A stretch of DNA of 64,000 nucleotides from Jejubacter calystegiae (lineage in GTDB: Bacteria > Pseudomonadota > Gammaproteobacteria > Enterobacterales > Enterobacteriaceae): assembly GCF_005671395.1 (NCBI RefSeq), contig NZ_CP040428.1:3596001-3660000 (forward strand), in the 5' to 3' direction. Of the stretch, positions 28,750 through 39,752 are shown one piece after another. Positions within the stretch are counted from its first letter, which is position 1; every line of letters starts with the position of its first letter. The notes under the pieces are model-generated. The model was not told where the DNA came from. It was given only the letters and a program-made list of their open reading frames with translations, and ran no database searches. The translations under genes and the position numbers were made by a program.

Positions 28750-30138
28750 ATGTCTGGTGGATTAGTGACTGCGGCCTATATTGTGGCCGCCATTCTGTTT
28801 ATTTTCAGTCTCGCCGGTCTGTCGAAACATGAGACGTCGAAGCAGGGCAACCTGTTCGGTATCGCGGGTATGGCCATTGCGCTGATCGCTACCATCTTCG
28901 GGCCGGAGACCGGCAACGTAGCGTGGATTATCGTGGCGATGATCATCGGCGGTGCCATCGGCATCCACTTCGCGAAAAAGGTCGAGATGACCGAGATGCC
29001 CGAACTGGTGGCGATTCTGCACAGCTTTGTGGGGCTGGCTGCGGTACTGGTAGGCTTTAACAGCTATATCGATCACGCGCCGGGTCTGGAACCGGTGATG
29101 GAGAATATCCATCTGACGGAAGTGTTCCTGGGCGTCTTTATCGGCGCGGTGACCTTTACCGGCTCTATCGTGGCTTTCGGTAAGCTGCGCGGCAAGATCT
29201 CCTCGAAACCGCTGATGTTGCCTAATCGTCATAAGCTGAACCTGGCGGCGCTGGTGGTCTCTTTCCTGCTGCTGGTGCTGTTTGTGCGTACCGAAAGCAC
29301 CGGGCTGCAGATGCTGGCGCTGCTGCTGATGACCCTGATCGCGCTGGCGTTCGGCTGGCATCTGGTGGCCTCCATCGGCGGCGCCGATATGCCGGTAGTG
29401 GTTTCGATGCTGAACTCCTACTCTGGTTGGGCGGCAGCGGCGGCGGGCTTTATGCTCAGCAATGACCTGCTGATCGTCACCGGCGCGCTGGTGGGCTCTT
29501 CGGGGGCTATTCTCTCTTACATTATGTGTAAGGCGATGAACCGCTCCTTTATCAGCGTGATTGCAGGCGGTTTCGGTAGCGACGGTAGCGTCAGCAGCGG
29601 TGAGGAAGAGGTCGGCGAGTATCGGGAAATCAGCGCCGAAGAGACGGCGGAGATGCTGAAGGGCTCCAGCTCGGTCATCATCACCCCCGGCTATGGTATG
29701 GCCGTGGCCCAGGCCCAGTATCCGGTGGCGGAAATTACCGAGAAGCTGCGGGCGCGCGGCGTGAAGGTTCGTTTCGGCATCCATCCGGTAGCGGGGCGTC
29801 TGCCCGGCCATATGAACGTACTGCTGGCGGAAGCGAAAGTGCCTTACGACGTGGTGCTGGAGATGGACGAGATCAACGACGACTTCGGTGAGACCGATAC
29901 CGTGCTGGTGATTGGCGCCAACGATACGGTCAACCCGGCGGCTCAGGACGATCCCAACAGTCCTATTGCCGGTATGCCGGTGCTGGAAGTGTGGAAAGCC
30001 CAGAATGTGGTGGTCTTTAAGCGCTCCATGAATACCGGTTATGCCGGGGTGCAGAACCCGCTGTTCTTTAAAGAGAATACTCAGATGCTGTTTGGCGATG
30101 CCAAAGCGAGCGTAGAGGCGATTCTGCGGGCGCTGTAA
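28750..30138 (+). CDS. pntB: Proton-translocating NAD(P) transhydrogenase, beta subunit
   Basis: Carries most of the proton channel and the NADP(H)-binding domain III. About nine membrane segments fill residues 1-260 ([20 protein letters not shown] is a signature loop). The C-terminal 180 residues hold the NADP site ([53 protein letters not shown]). 462 residues, exactly the E. coli length. A GGGGGAG site precedes the ATG, and the gene ends before a strong bidirectional terminator. Confidence 0.97.
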   Translation: MSGGLVTAAYIVAAILFIFSLAGLSKHETSKQGNLFGIAGMAIALIATIFGPETGNVAWIIVAMIIGGAIGIHFAKKVEMTEMPELVAILHSFVGLAAVLVGFNSYIDHAPGLEPVMENIHLTEVFLGVFIGAVTFTGSIVAFGKLRGKISSKPLMLPNRHKLNLAALVVSFLLLVLFVRTESTGLQMLALLLMTLIALAFGWHLVASIGGADMPVVVSMLNSYSGWAAAAAGFMLSNDLLIVTGALVGSSGAILSYIMCKAMNRSFISVIAGGFGSDGSVSSGEEEVGEYREISAEETAEMLKGSSSVIITPGYGMAVAQAQYPVAEITEKLRARGVKVRFGIHPVAGRLPGHMNVLLAEAKVPYDVVLEMDEINDDFGETDTVLVIGANDTVNPAAQDDPNSPIAGMPVLEVWKAQNVVVFKRSMNTGYAGVQNPLFFKENTQMLFGDAKASVEAILRAL

Positions 30139-30153
30139 CCGGCGCTCAAAAGC

Positions 30154-30188
30154 AAAACGCCCGCGATAGATGTCGCGGGCGTTTTTTT
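30154..30188. terminator. Bidirectional terminator between pntB and uspE
   Basis: Ten-base stem ACGCCCGCGA / TCGCGGGCGT (30157-30166 and 30173-30182), with A-rich left and T-rich right flanks. It serves the convergent pntB and uspE. Confidence 0.9.
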
Positions 30189-30199
30189 ACGGGCGGAAG

Positions 30200-31150
30200 T
30201 CAGTCGTCCTCTTCGTCGTCCAGCTCTACCGGCGTCTGGTAGTCATCGGGCTTGATCACCAGCAGGTCGCAACGCAGATGGTCGATCACCTGCTCGGCGG
30301 TATTTCCCAGGAAGGCGGCGGAGATACCGGTACGGCCCACGGTACCCAGCACCACGATACCCGCCTGCAGATGCTCGGCCAGGTCCGGAATCACCTCTTC
30401 CGGCAGACCTTTCTCGACGTGAGTCATGTCCTCGGCAATGGAATATTTCTGACGTAACGCCTTCATGGCCAGCAGATGCTGACCGCGAATGGCATCGTTA
30501 TAGACGCTGGGATCAAAGTCAGGGAGTTCAATGGCGATATTGATGGGCGTAGCCGGATAGGCTCCCACCAGATGGACTTCGGTATGGTTAACCTGAGCGG
30601 CCAGCCGTAGCGTCTGTTCCACCAGCTTTTCATTCAGCGCATTGTGGTACAGCTCTTCGCTGGCCAGATTAACGGCTACCAGCGCTTTACCGCCTTCCGG
30701 CCAGGGTTTGTCTTTAACCATCCAGACCGGGCAAGGGCACTTGCGCAGCAGATGCCAGTCGGTAGGGGTGAAGATCACCGCTTCCAGCCGATCGTGCTGG
30801 TGAGCCATCTTCAGTACCAGATCGTGTTCAGCGGCGATGACTTCCTGAATAATGGCTTCGAAGGGGCGATTATGCCACACCACTTTAATATCGATGGGAA
30901 TGCCCGCTTCTATATAGTAGCGCGCCTGGTTCTTGATCCATTCTGTGCGCTGACTGATAACACCTTTGCGCATGGCGGTGCGTTCATCGGGCGACAGAAG
31001 CGTAGTCATCTCATATGAAAAATCATAAATGGGCAGAAAGGCTTTGATCCTGCCGCCAATCCGTTGATGCAGGTACACTGCTCGTCGCAATGCTGGCTGA
31101 TCGTCCTGGTCGGGGTCGATAACCACCAGCATGTTTTCATACTTCGCCAT
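30200..31150 (-). CDS. uspE: Universal stress protein E (tandem Usp domains)
   Basis: Cytoplasmic universal stress protein linked to motility, adhesion and stress survival in E. coli. Two Usp domains lie in tandem: residues 1-150 ([20 protein letters not shown]) and about 155-305. The second ends in the [20 protein letters not shown] loop typical of the class. 316 residues with an acidic tail (VELDDEEDD). A GGAG site precedes the ATG. It is downstream of fnr, the usual order in this family. Confidence 0.95.
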   Translation of the reverse strand: MAKYENMLVVIDPDQDDQPALRRAVYLHQRIGGRIKAFLPIYDFSYEMTTLLSPDERTAMRKGVISQRTEWIKNQARYYIEAGIPIDIKVVWHNRPFEAIIQEVIAAEHDLVLKMAHQHDRLEAVIFTPTDWHLLRKCPCPVWMVKDKPWPEGGKALVAVNLASEELYHNALNEKLVEQTLRLAAQVNHTEVHLVGAYPATPINIAIELPDFDPSVYNDAIRGQHLLAMKALRQKYSIAEDMTHVEKGLPEEVIPDLAEHLQAGIVVLGTVGRTGISAAFLGNTAEQVIDHLRCDLLVIKPDDYQTPVELDDEEDD

Positions 31151-31293
31151 ACAGGGTCTCCTTACAACTGTAAAACCGCAGTCTGTTTACAGATAAGATT
31201 AACCTGGCATTGCGTAATTAAACAGGAAAGAAACTTTCGCCGGATCAATAAATCAGGAAATTTATTGGCCCGGCGAAGAAGGATAAGGCGGGG

Positions 31294-32046
31294 TTATGCC
31301 ACGTTGCGGGCCTGGCCCGCGAGCACCGAGAGGGCGTCGCTGTTTTCGATGGTAATGTATTTACCTTTCACCGCCAGCATGCCGCTCTTCTGGAAACGAC
31401 CCAGCAGGCGACTGATGGTCTCGACCGTCAGTCCCAGATAGTTGCCGATATCGCCGCGAGTCATGGTCAGGCGGAACTCGCGTGGCGAGAAACCGCGCTG
31501 GGCAAAACGGCGCGACAGATTATAGATAAAGGCAGCCAGCCGCTCTTCGGCATTTTTCTTGGAAAGCAGCAGGATCATATCCTGATCGCCTTTGATCTCG
31601 CCGCTCATCAGACGCATCATCTGCTGACGCAGATTGGGCATCTTGCCGGAAAGATCGTCCAGGGTCTCAAACGGGATTTCACATACCATTGAGGTTTCCA
31701 GCGCCTGAGCAAAGCTCGGATGGTGGCCGGTACCGATGGCATCGAAACCCACCAGATCGCCTGCCAGATGGAAGCCGGTAATCTGCTCGTCGCCCTGTTC
31801 GGTAATGGTATAGCTCTTGATAGTGCCAGACCGAATGGCATACAGCGATTTCAGCTCATCCCCGGCTTTAAACAGCGTTTGTCCTTTCTGAATGGGCTTT
31901 TTTCGCTCAATAATATTATCAAGCTGATCGAGCTCATGTTCGTTAAGGGTGAACGGGATGCATAATTGGCTGATGCTGCAATCCTGGCAATGGATAGCAC
32001 AACCGCCAGACTGGATGCGTCGGATAATGCGCTTTTCTGGGATCAT
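31294..32046 (-). CDS. fnr: FNR, oxygen-sensing global regulator
   Basis: CRP/FNR-family transcription factor that dimerises with a [4Fe-4S] cluster in the absence of oxygen and switches the cell to anaerobic respiration. The cluster cysteines are seen in [16 protein letters not shown] (Cys20, 23 and 29) and in [11 protein letters not shown] (Cys122). The sensory cNMP-like barrel follows, then the helix-turn-helix [20 protein letters not shown]. 250 residues, the standard length. An FNR-box-like sequence just upstream suggests autoregulation. Confidence 0.97.
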   Translation of the reverse strand: MIPEKRIIRRIQSGGCAIHCQDCSISQLCIPFTLNEHELDQLDNIIERKKPIQKGQTLFKAGDELKSLYAIRSGTIKSYTITEQGDEQITGFHLAGDLVGFDAIGTGHHPSFAQALETSMVCEIPFETLDDLSGKMPNLRQQMMRLMSGEIKGDQDMILLLSKKNAEERLAAFIYNLSRRFAQRGFSPREFRLTMTRGDIGNYLGLTVETISRLLGRFQKSGMLAVKGKYITIENSDALSVLAGQARNVA

Positions 32047-32065
32047 AAGTCTGCTCAGGCCTTAA

Positions 32066-32079
32066 TTGATATGCGTCAA
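32066..32079. promoter_or_regulatory. FNR box upstream of fnr
   Basis: TTGATATGCGTCAA matches the FNR consensus TTGAT-N4-ATCAA at 9 of 10 positions. It lies 20 bp before the fnr start codon and could mediate negative autoregulation, as reported for E. coli fnr. Confidence 0.6.
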
Positions 32080-32200
32080 TTTTAACATCATTTTCTCCCC
32101 ATGATAAGTCTGGTTACGCCGCTAACGACAAATGTACTGAATCGTTTCTGAGAGCAAAATTCATCTTGCTGAATTTGTACGATAAATTGCGGCGTTATTG

Positions 32201-32716
32201 TTACAGCAGTAACCAGCCCTCGTGGCGCAGCAGCCACTCTTTACGCTGTACGCCGCCCGCGTAGCCGGTAAGCGTGCCGTCGCGACCGATAACCCGGTGG
32301 CAGGGGACCACAATACTGATCGGGTTGGCGCCATTAGCTGCGCCGACGGCCCTGGCAGCACCAGGGCGGCCCAGCATCTGAGCCAGTTGCCCGTAGTTGA
32401 TCGTCTGTCCGCAGGGAATAGTGCGCAGCGCCTGCCAGACTTCGCGCTGGAAGGGGGTTCCGGCGGTGGCGCCAGGCAGGGCGTCAATCACGCCGAGATC
32501 GCCGTCGAAGTAGTCGTTCAGCCGGGCGCAGAGGGAGCCAGGATTCCGGCTGTTGACCCGTTGATAGCCTTCCCGGCGATAATGGATATCGAGCAGTTGC
32601 TCCATGCGATCTTCATGCTCTTCCCACTCCACGGCACGTAGCCGAAATGCCTCGTCACACAGCACCCACAGCGGCCCCAGCGGGGTGGCGATCTTATCCT
32701 GCAACAGCGTCAGCAT
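32201..32716 (-). CDS. ogt: Constitutive O6-alkylguanine-DNA alkyltransferase Ogt
   Basis: Suicidal DNA repair protein that moves alkyl groups from O6-alkylguanine or O4-alkylthymine onto its own cysteine. The active-site motif [12 protein letters not shown] is present. The Arg finger/HTH region [17 protein letters not shown] precedes it. The start at 32716 ([20 protein letters not shown]) matches E. coli; the frame extends upstream to 32758 without homology. 171 residues. It follows fnr on the same strand, the ancestral order. Confidence 0.95.
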   Translation of the reverse strand: MLTLLQDKIATPLGPLWVLCDEAFRLRAVEWEEHEDRMEQLLDIHYRREGYQRVNSRNPGSLCARLNDYFDGDLGVIDALPGATAGTPFQREVWQALRTIPCGQTINYGQLAQMLGRPGAARAVGAANGANPISIVVPCHRVIGRDGTLTGYAGGVQRKEWLLRHEGWLLL

Positions 32717-32827
32717 GGCAAATTCCTGTTTTTGATTCTGACTCACGAGTAGCGACAAGATACCATGTCAACGCCAGGGACAACCAGCCTGCAAAAAAGT
32801 CCCTGGCGTGACGCATTGCGGATAAAA

Positions 32828-33781
32828 TCAGGCGCTTGCTGTATCCAGCGCAGCCACCTCTTCAGCGGTAAGCGTCAGGGAAACCGCCCGGGCAAAGCTT
32901 TCTATCTGGCTGACGCTGGTAGCGCTGGCGATAGGCGCGGTCACGCCTTCACGCTGAATCAGCCAGGCCAGCGCCACTTCCGCCTGATGCACGCCGTGAC
33001 CTCTGGCGACGGCATCCAGCGCGTCAAGAATGGCGTAACCGCGCGGATTCAGGTAGTCCGCGACTTTATCGCTGCGCTGTGATTTTGCCAGATCGGCTTC
33101 GCCGCGATACTTACCGCTCAGGAAACCCGATGCCAGACTGTAGTAGGTCACCACGCCCAGCTCTTCCTTTATACAGAGATCGCGCAGGGCGCCATCGTAT
33201 GAGCCGCGATCGTAGAGGTTATATTCCGGCTGCAGAACCTGATAAGCCGGCAGCCCTTCGCTCTGCGCTACCGCCAGAGAGTCGGCGAGCTGTTTGGCAT
33301 CCAGATTCGAGGCGCCCACGGCTTTAATCTTTCCAGCCTTCAACAGCTTCTGATAAGCGCCCAGCGTCTCTTCATAGGGTGTCTGCGGATCCGGCCAGTG
33401 TGAGAAATAGAGATCGATGGCCTCCACATTCAGCCGCTTAAGGGAGTCTTCCACCGCCTGGGTTACCCAGCGTTCGGAAAGCCCTTTCTGACCGGGTTTT
33501 TCAAGATCGGCGCCGACCTTGGTAAAGATGGCCAGCTTATCGCGCATTCCCGGACGGGCCTTCAGCCAGTTGCCGATAATGGTTTCCGAAACGCCACCGG
33601 GGTTTCCCGGCGCCCAGAGCGAATAGACATCGGCGGTATCGATCGCGTTAAAACCGTGATCAACAAAGGCATCCAGCACTTCGAAACTGGTCTTTTCGTC
33701 AATGGTCCAGCCAAAGACGTTGCCGCCGAAGACCAGTGGGACGATGTCGATACCGGTCTTGCCGAGTTTCCGCTGTTCCAT
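32828..33781 (-). CDS. Aldo/keto reductase
   Basis: NADPH-dependent oxidoreductase of the AKR superfamily, TIM-barrel fold, 317 residues. The catalytic Asp/Tyr are seen in AIDTADVYSLWAPG, the Lys in AIFTKVGADLE and the His in IDLYFSHWPDPQTP. The C-terminal cofactor motif is ITAPIASATSVSQ-like (VTAPIASATSVSQIESFARA). It resembles the group that includes E. coli Tas/YajO-type enzymes; the substrate cannot be told. An AGGAGG site precedes the ATG. It lies between ogt and the abg genes and is not part of the K-12 locus. Confidence 0.88.
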   Translation of the reverse strand: MEQRKLGKTGIDIVPLVFGGNVFGWTIDEKTSFEVLDAFVDHGFNAIDTADVYSLWAPGNPGGVSETIIGNWLKARPGMRDKLAIFTKVGADLEKPGQKGLSERWVTQAVEDSLKRLNVEAIDLYFSHWPDPQTPYEETLGAYQKLLKAGKIKAVGASNLDAKQLADSLAVAQSEGLPAYQVLQPEYNLYDRGSYDGALRDLCIKEELGVVTYYSLASGFLSGKYRGEADLAKSQRSDKVADYLNPRGYAILDALDAVARGHGVHQAEVALAWLIQREGVTAPIASATSVSQIESFARAVSLTLTAEEVAALDTASA

Positions 33782-33888
33782 ATTTCCTCCTGTGTGCTTT
33801 TTAGTGATGCCGTTTACTGTTGACGAAGATGCCCGATTTGTCAGCCGCCAAACGCCTTCAGGGCATCAATCGTTAAAAAAATAATGAG

Positions 33889-35421
33889 TTAGCCAGCAGC
33901 GACCAGCCGCGGCACCACGCCGGGGCCAATCGGCAGACCAGACAGATACCAGACCACCAGCAGCAACAGCCAGACCGTCAGGAAGATTAGCGGATAGGGC
34001 AGAACCAGCGAATAGTAGGTGCCCAGTTTGGCGTCTGGTCGGTAGCGTTGCAGGAAGCCCAGAAACAGCGGCACGAACGGAGAAACCGGCGCCAGTGGCA
34101 GCACCGAAGAGTCGGCGATACGGAACAGAATCTGGGCAAAGGCCGGATGAAAGCCCATCAGCATAAACATCGGCACGAAAATAGGCGCCAGAATCGACCA
34201 GATCGCCGAACCGCTGGCGATAAACATACACAGCAGTGACGACAGCAGCGCCAGTCCCACAAAAGCCGGAACGCCGCTTAGTCCGGAGCTTTCCAGCAGA
34301 TCGGTTAGTCCCACCGCCATAAATTTGCCCATATTGCTCCAACTGAACATGGCGACAAACTGCGCCAGCGGAAAGACCATCACGATAAAGCCCGCCATCT
34401 CTTTCATCGGCTCAATCATCAGCGCAGGCAGATCGCCCTGGCGGCGGATGGTGCCGGTCGCGATGCCATAAGCGATGGAAACCACAAAGAAAAACAGGAT
34501 GATCAGCGGCACAATACCGCGAATAAAGGGCGAGGGCAGAATGGTGCCCTGTACTGGATCGCGCAGCAGGCCGTGTTCCGGCACCACCATCAGTGCCACA
34601 CCGGCGATAAACAGCAGCGCCGCGATACCGGCAGCAAGCAGGCCGCGATTCTGCGCCGCCGTTAGCTGTTCCAGTCGTTCATCGCTGTTGCCCTGCCAGA
34701 CCCCCAGCCGCGGTTCGATAATGCGGTCGGTAATCAGGCCACCGACCAGGGTCAGCACGATGACCGAGGTTGCCATAAAGTACCAGTTATCAATCACGCT
34801 GACGTGCATTTGCGGATCGATAGCGTGGGCCGCTTCGGTACTGATCCCGGAAAGCAGCACGTCGGTGGTGACGATCAGCAGATTGGCGGTAAAGCCGCTG
34901 CCCACACCGGCGATGGCCGCCAGCAGCCCGGCCACCGGGTGGCGACCTACCGCCAGGAAGATCAGCGCCCCCATCGGCGGCATAATCACCAGCGCGGCAT
35001 CCGAAGAGATATGGCTGAAGAAGGCGATAAACAGCACCATATAGCTGGCGTAACGGGCGCTGACTCTGGAGGCCATCTTCACCATCAGCGCTGGTAGCAG
35101 CCCGACACGCTCTGCCAGACCCGCGCCCAATACCAGCGCCAGAATAGCGCCCAGCGGCGTAAAACCGCTGAAATTCTTGATGACATTGGGTAAAAACCAG
35201 TGCAGTCCTTCGGCGCTCAGCAGGTTCCTGACCTGAACGATGCTGCCATCGGTCGGGCTGCGCACTCCGGCGTCAAAGGCCGAAAGCAGCGCCGTCGCCA
35301 CCATCAGAATGACGATTAGCCAGATAAAGAGCAGAAAAGGGTGCGGCACCCGGTTGCCCACCTTTTCAATCCAGCCATAAAAGCGGGAGGGGGAATGCGA
35401 CGGTATGGATGACATACTCAT
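33889..35421 (-). CDS. abgT: AbgT, p-aminobenzoyl-glutamate transporter
   Basis: Inner-membrane importer of p-aminobenzoyl-glutamate, a folate breakdown product; AbgT-family members have also been reported as sulfonamide exporters. 510 residues with about ten to twelve hydrophobic segments. Conserved stretches include VGLLPALMVKMASRVSARYA, FIASGSAIWSILAPIFVPMF and PLAPVSPFVPLFLGF. The last two are typical re-entrant-loop motifs. It is third in the abgA-abgB-abgT order, 46 bp after abgB. Confidence 0.94.
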   Translation of the reverse strand: MSMSSIPSHSPSRFYGWIEKVGNRVPHPFLLFIWLIVILMVATALLSAFDAGVRSPTDGSIVQVRNLLSAEGLHWFLPNVIKNFSGFTPLGAILALVLGAGLAERVGLLPALMVKMASRVSARYASYMVLFIAFFSHISSDAALVIMPPMGALIFLAVGRHPVAGLLAAIAGVGSGFTANLLIVTTDVLLSGISTEAAHAIDPQMHVSVIDNWYFMATSVIVLTLVGGLITDRIIEPRLGVWQGNSDERLEQLTAAQNRGLLAAGIAALLFIAGVALMVVPEHGLLRDPVQGTILPSPFIRGIVPLIILFFFVVSIAYGIATGTIRRQGDLPALMIEPMKEMAGFIVMVFPLAQFVAMFSWSNMGKFMAVGLTDLLESSGLSGVPAFVGLALLSSLLCMFIASGSAIWSILAPIFVPMFMLMGFHPAFAQILFRIADSSVLPLAPVSPFVPLFLGFLQRYRPDAKLGTYYSLVLPYPLIFLTVWLLLLVVWYLSGLPIGPGVVPRLVAAG

Positions 35422-35467
35422 GGGGCGTTCCTCGATTGTTATTGATGTTGTTGTGTTATTTATTGTT

Positions 35468-36919
35468 TTATGCGCCGGACAAAGGTGACGGTGTCACATC
35501 ATCCGGCAGTGGACATTGCCACGGACGCTGCGCCAGCTGTTGAGCCAGTTCATGGCGGCAGCGTTTCACCAGGTCAGCGTCGTTCAACAGCCGGATAGCA
35601 GTAGCCCCCAGCACCTTCGCGGCCAGTAACATGCCCTTATGCGCAATGCTGGTGCGCCCCTGGCTGACCAGTTGCCAGGAATGTAGCGCCGTACCCACTG
35701 CGAAACAGGGGCTGAAACACTGGGCCACCGGCACTTTCCAGCTCACGTCGCCCACATCGGTGGAGCCTGCCAGCAAACCGCGATTCGGCTCCCAGGGGGC
35801 TACCTCGTCCACCAGCAGGGTATTGCGCTGGCGACGGGCAAACTCCTCACCTCGCTGGTTAGCCGTACCGGCGATATTGTTCAGGCTGTTGGTAATATCG
35901 TTTTCATTCAGCGTGGCGCGAATGCGGGCGGCGAAAGCACGCTCTTCATCGCTCCAGTCGGGCGTTCCGAAGGCCTGCATGGCTTCGTACATCGCCGCCT
36001 CCAGTTGGCGATTGGGCAGATAGTCGGAACAGGCTTTAATAAAGCGTGATTCCACCCGGGTTTCGGTCATCAGCGCCGCGCCCTGGGCAATTTTTTCAAT
36101 ACGCTGGTGGATCTCCCGGGCCTGCGCCATTTCCGGTGCGCGGATCAGGTAGACCACTTCGGCGTGGGACTGCACCACATTGGGGGAAATACCGCCGGTA
36201 TCGGTAATGGCGTAGTGCACCCGGGCCTTCTCGATAATATGTTCGTTCAGGAAGTTGCTGCCAGTGGTCATCAGGGTGACGGCATCCAGCGCGCTGCGCC
36301 CCAGATGGGGCGAGTTGGCGGCATGGGCCGCTATGCCGTGAAAGCGGTAAGCCACCTGAATGTTCGCCAGGGTGGCAAGGCTGAACATGCCCGCCCAGGC
36401 TTCCGGGTGCCAGGTCACGGCGGCATCGACGTCGTCGAACAGCCCTTCGCGCACCATAAAGGTTTTTCCGGAGCCGCCTTCTTCGCCGGGGCAGCCGTAG
36501 AAGCGAACCGTTCCCTGGCCGCCCTGACTCTCCAGCCAGGCTTTTACCGCCACGGCGCCAGCCAGTGCGGCGCTGCCCAGCAGATTATGGCCGCAGCCGT
36601 GGCCGTTGGCGCCGGGAGTTAGCGGCTCTGGCGTTGCGCAACTGGCCTGCTGGCTCATGCCAGCCAGGGCGTCATATTCGCCCAACAGGGCGATAACCGG
36701 GCTGCCGCTGCCGAAACTGGCGATAAAAGCGGTTTCGATGCCGCCGACGCCGCGCTCCACGTGAAAGCCTTCCGCTTCCAGTTCATCGGCCAGTCGCTGC
36801 GCTGACCAGAACTCTTCAAAACGGGTTTCCGGATGATCCCAAATCTCATCCGCAAGGGCGGAAAACTGCGCGCGCCGGGTTTCGATGGCGTCATTAACGA
36901 ACGGATACAGATTTTCCAT
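35468..36919 (-). CDS. abgB: AbgB, p-aminobenzoyl-glutamate hydrolase subunit B
   Basis: M20-family (peptidase/amidohydrolase) subunit that with AbgA cleaves p-aminobenzoyl-glutamate to p-aminobenzoate and glutamate; Mn-dependent. Metal-binding motifs are [22 protein letters not shown] and the late [12 protein letters not shown]. 483 residues. Its ATG overlaps the abgA stop (TAATG), indicating translational coupling. Confidence 0.94.
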   Translation of the reverse strand: MENLYPFVNDAIETRRAQFSALADEIWDHPETRFEEFWSAQRLADELEAEGFHVERGVGGIETAFIASFGSGSPVIALLGEYDALAGMSQQASCATPEPLTPGANGHGCGHNLLGSAALAGAVAVKAWLESQGGQGTVRFYGCPGEEGGSGKTFMVREGLFDDVDAAVTWHPEAWAGMFSLATLANIQVAYRFHGIAAHAANSPHLGRSALDAVTLMTTGSNFLNEHIIEKARVHYAITDTGGISPNVVQSHAEVVYLIRAPEMAQAREIHQRIEKIAQGAALMTETRVESRFIKACSDYLPNRQLEAAMYEAMQAFGTPDWSDEERAFAARIRATLNENDITNSLNNIAGTANQRGEEFARRQRNTLLVDEVAPWEPNRGLLAGSTDVGDVSWKVPVAQCFSPCFAVGTALHSWQLVSQGRTSIAHKGMLLAAKVLGATAIRLLNDADLVKRCRHELAQQLAQRPWQCPLPDDVTPSPLSGA

Positions 36920-38229
36920 TACGCCTCTCCGTATTGCGGGAAATTGAGCACCAGGCTCGCCAGGGTGTTGACCGCCGTGGACATGACGCTTTCGTCAAAG
37001 TCGAAGTATTCGTTATGGTGGCCCGCGCTGAGGGTGGTGCCGAACACCATATAGGTAGCCTGACCGCCTCTGGCCTGAACCCGGGCCATCATCAGAGTGG
37101 CGTCTTCCGAACCGGCACTGCCTTCGCTGCGCTCTACGGCGCGTTCGACCCCGGGAATAAGGGCGGCCTGGCGGCGAACAAAATCGACCCACTCCGGGGA
37201 GGGATGGCTGCTGGTGGCGGCGCCCATCAGGCGGATCTCCTGCTGTACGCCGTGGCTGATAGCTGCCCCTTCGATAACCTGGCGGGCGCGGGCGAACACG
37301 TATTCGTTAATCTCATCGGTGGCGCCGCGGGTTTCTACTTTCAGCAGGGCATCGGCAGGCACCACGTTACGTCCGCTGCCCGCCTGCATCACGCCGACAT
37401 TGACCCGTGACGGCCCCTGACTGTGGGGAGCGATAGCGTGCAGCGCCAGTGCGGCCTGGGCGGCGGCCAGCAGGGCATTGCGTCCCTGTTCGGGATTGCC
37501 GCCTGCATGGGCAGCTGTACCGCGGAACAGGGCATCGAACTTGGTAGTGGCCATAAAGTTATCGCTGCCGCACACCACTTCGCCTGACGGCACGCCGGTG
37601 CCGATATGGATGGCGGTAAAGTAGTTCACATCATCCAGCGCGCCGGCTTCCACCATGGCGCGGGCGCCGCGGGTTCCCTCTTCAGCGGGCTGGAACAGCA
37701 GCTTGATGGTGCCGCATAGCTGCGGCTTTAGGGCGCTGAACAGATGCGCCAGCCCCAGACCGATGGCGGTATGGCCGTCGTGGCCGCAGGCGTGCATCAT
37801 GCCGGGATTACAGGAGGCAAACCCCTCCGCCGCCGGGCGATGCGGTGCGTTCTGCTGCTCGCTGAGATCCAGGGCGTCCATATCCACCCGAAAGCCGAAC
37901 ACCGGTCCGGGTTTGCCGGTCTCCAGGGTGGCGACCAGACCGGTAAAACCGCCGGAAAAGGCCGGGAGCCATTGGGGATCGGCGCCCTGAGCCAGGGCGC
38001 GCTGCTCTTCGGCCGCCAGGGTGTCGGCATCCGGCAGACCCATACGGGCGTCGGCGCTGATAACATCGCGCCCCAGCGCGAGCTGCCAGCCCAGGGAATA
38101 CAGCTCGCGGGCCACCAGGGTCGCGGTACGAAACTCGACCCAGCCCGATTCGGCATAGTGGTGAAAGTCGCGACGCCACTGGCGCAGTTTGGGGGCCAGG
38201 GCTTCTATCTGTTGTGCAAGCGAATCCAT
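36919..38229 (-). CDS. abgA: AbgA, p-aminobenzoyl-glutamate hydrolase subunit A
   Basis: Partner M20 subunit of AbgB. Metal-binding motifs are [30 protein letters not shown] and the terminal [17 protein letters not shown]. The substrate loop is [10 protein letters not shown]-like. 436 residues, the E. coli length. First gene of the abgABT operon, divergent from abgR across a 176-bp region where AbgR should act. Confidence 0.95.
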   Translation of the reverse strand: MDSLAQQIEALAPKLRQWRRDFHHYAESGWVEFRTATLVARELYSLGWQLALGRDVISADARMGLPDADTLAAEEQRALAQGADPQWLPAFSGGFTGLVATLETGKPGPVFGFRVDMDALDLSEQQNAPHRPAAEGFASCNPGMMHACGHDGHTAIGLGLAHLFSALKPQLCGTIKLLFQPAEEGTRGARAMVEAGALDDVNYFTAIHIGTGVPSGEVVCGSDNFMATTKFDALFRGTAAHAGGNPEQGRNALLAAAQAALALHAIAPHSQGPSRVNVGVMQAGSGRNVVPADALLKVETRGATDEINEYVFARARQVIEGAAISHGVQQEIRLMGAATSSHPSPEWVDFVRRQAALIPGVERAVERSEGSAGSEDATLMMARVQARGGQATYMVFGTTLSAGHHNEYFDFDESVMSTAVNTLASLVLNFPQYGEA

Positions 38230-38405
38230 CTCCGTTCCTTATATAAGCGTTTTCTGTGATTCAGTTCACGTTGTGATAGTTTTTGCTTATCGCAGGCCTC
38301 TGAATCTACGTTTTTGCCTTTCAGGAATTACCCTGGCATATCGCTTTGCTTTACAGTAGATGACAGTTTGTTTCATCTGATAAACAACGGTTATCGGAGC
38401 CTGGA

Positions 38406-39353
38406 ATGTCCTTTCAGATTAAGTTTCATCAGATTCGCGCTTTTGTAGAGGTAGCGCGCCATGGCAGTATCCGCGGCGCCAGCCGCACTCTGGGTGTGTC
38501 CCAGCCAGCGCTGACCAAATCGATCCGCGAGCTGGAGACGGGGATGGGGGCGCAGCTCTTTGTCCGTCGCAGCCAGGGGGTGGCGCTGACGGTATGCGGT
38601 GACAGCTTCTTTCAACACGCCTGTCTGATTCTGGAAGAGCTGCGCGCCGCCAGAGAGTCCATCGCCCAGACCCTGGGGGAGTTTCGCGGCCAGGTCAATA
38701 TTGGGCTGGGGGCCAGTATTTCACGCAGCCTGATGCCGACGGCCATCGCTAATTTTCAGCGCCAGCACCCGGAGGTCAAGGTCAGAATTGTCGAAGGGCA
38801 ACTGGTATCGATGATCGACGAACTGCGTCAGGGCAAACTCGATTTCACCATCAACACCTGGTATCGCGGTCCCTGGGAGCGTGAATTCAGCTTTGAGAAG
38901 CTACTGGAAAAGCGCTTCGCTATCTTTGCCCGGCTGGATCATCCGGCTATCGACGCCCGCCATTTGTCACAGCTCGGCGCCTGCCGCTGGGCAATGCCGT
39001 CGCCTCAGGGCAGTTATTTCCGCCAGATGGAAGAGTTCTTTCAGCGCCACGACATTCAGCCGGATATCGGCGTGGTCTGTGAAACCTTCACCTCCAGCAT
39101 TAACCTGGCAGCCCGCAGCGACTATCTGACCGTGCTGCCGGAAGATATGGGGCAGGATATTCAGCACAGGGGCCTGCTAAAACGGGTGAAAATTCAGGAG
39201 CTGCTGCCCATGGCGGGTTATTACCTGATTCAGCGCCGCGATACACCCCCCACGCCGCTTACCGCTTTACTTATCAGCCACTTTCGTCGCTTGTGCGCTT
39301 TTCAGGAGCCGACGATTCCGTTTTCGGAGCCCGGGGAGTGCGTGACTCATTAA
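38406..39353 (+). CDS. abgR: AbgR, LysR-type regulator
   Basis: Transcription regulator of abgABT. The N-terminal winged HTH reads FHQIRAFVEVARHGSIRGAS then TLGVSQPALTKSIRELE, followed by the effector domain (QVNIGLGASISRSLMPTAI; TVLPEDMGQDI). 315 residues, somewhat longer than the 302 usual in E. coli because of the C-terminal tail. The inducing ligand is unknown; p-aminobenzoyl-glutamate is plausible. Confidence 0.93.
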   Translation: MSFQIKFHQIRAFVEVARHGSIRGASRTLGVSQPALTKSIRELETGMGAQLFVRRSQGVALTVCGDSFFQHACLILEELRAARESIAQTLGEFRGQVNIGLGASISRSLMPTAIANFQRQHPEVKVRIVEGQLVSMIDELRQGKLDFTINTWYRGPWEREFSFEKLLEKRFAIFARLDHPAIDARHLSQLGACRWAMPSPQGSYFRQMEEFFQRHDIQPDIGVVCETFTSSINLAARSDYLTVLPEDMGQDIQHRGLLKRVKIQELLPMAGYYLIQRRDTPPTPLTALLISHFRRLCAFQEPTIPFSEPGECVTH

Positions 39354-39395
39354 AGGGGTAATAAAAAAGAAATCCTGATATCATTCAGCCCGGTT

Positions 39396-39752
39396 TTAAC
39401 CTGAGGTCAGATCATGGCTATCAGCAAGCAGCTCATGTATTTCTTTGTCAGAGAGTGAACTGGAAAGAATCACGGTGACCCAGTGCTCTTTATTCATATG
39501 GTAGGCAGGCAGGATACCGTCTTTTTTTCGCAATGAACCTATATGTTCCGGCCTGACCTTAACATCAAGGATATCCACTCTATCATTCGTTTTCAGCCCC
39601 AGCTTTGTACCGGGGACGCTCATCACAATAGCAAACCATTTATCTCCGTTATGATGGCGAAGTACTGCGTAATCCGGCAGGTTACTCCATAGGTACTCTG
39701 GCTCTGAGCTAAAATGCTGCCGGGCATAGCTGAATAATGACTCTCTTTTCAT
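39396..39752 (-). CDS. MmcQ/YjbR-family DNA-binding-like protein
   Basis: Small protein of 118 residues from ATG 39752 (MKRESLFSYARQHFSSEPEY), behind GGGAG. The frame reaches back to 39911, but that part (Arg/Gly-rich) has no family resemblance. The MmcQ/YjbR fold is indicated by YAVLRHHNGDKWFAIVM, LKTNDRVDILDVKVRPEHIG and the end motif YHMNKEHWVTVILSSSLSD, corresponding to the LNKAHW..V.LDGSL core of YjbR. The role is unknown; the family has a CyaY-like fold. It is AT-richer than its neighbours and absent at this spot in K-12. Confidence 0.8.
   Translation of the reverse strand: MKRESLFSYARQHFSSEPEYLWSNLPDYAVLRHHNGDKWFAIVMSVPGTKLGLKTNDRVDILDVKVRPEHIGSLRKKDGILPAYHMNKEHWVTVILSSSLSDKEIHELLADSHDLTSG

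Noticed and set aside
28762-29811. 349-codon ORF on the - strand inside pntB
   Set aside because: His/Arg/Gln-rich translation typical of the antisense of a membrane-protein gene; pntB is certain.
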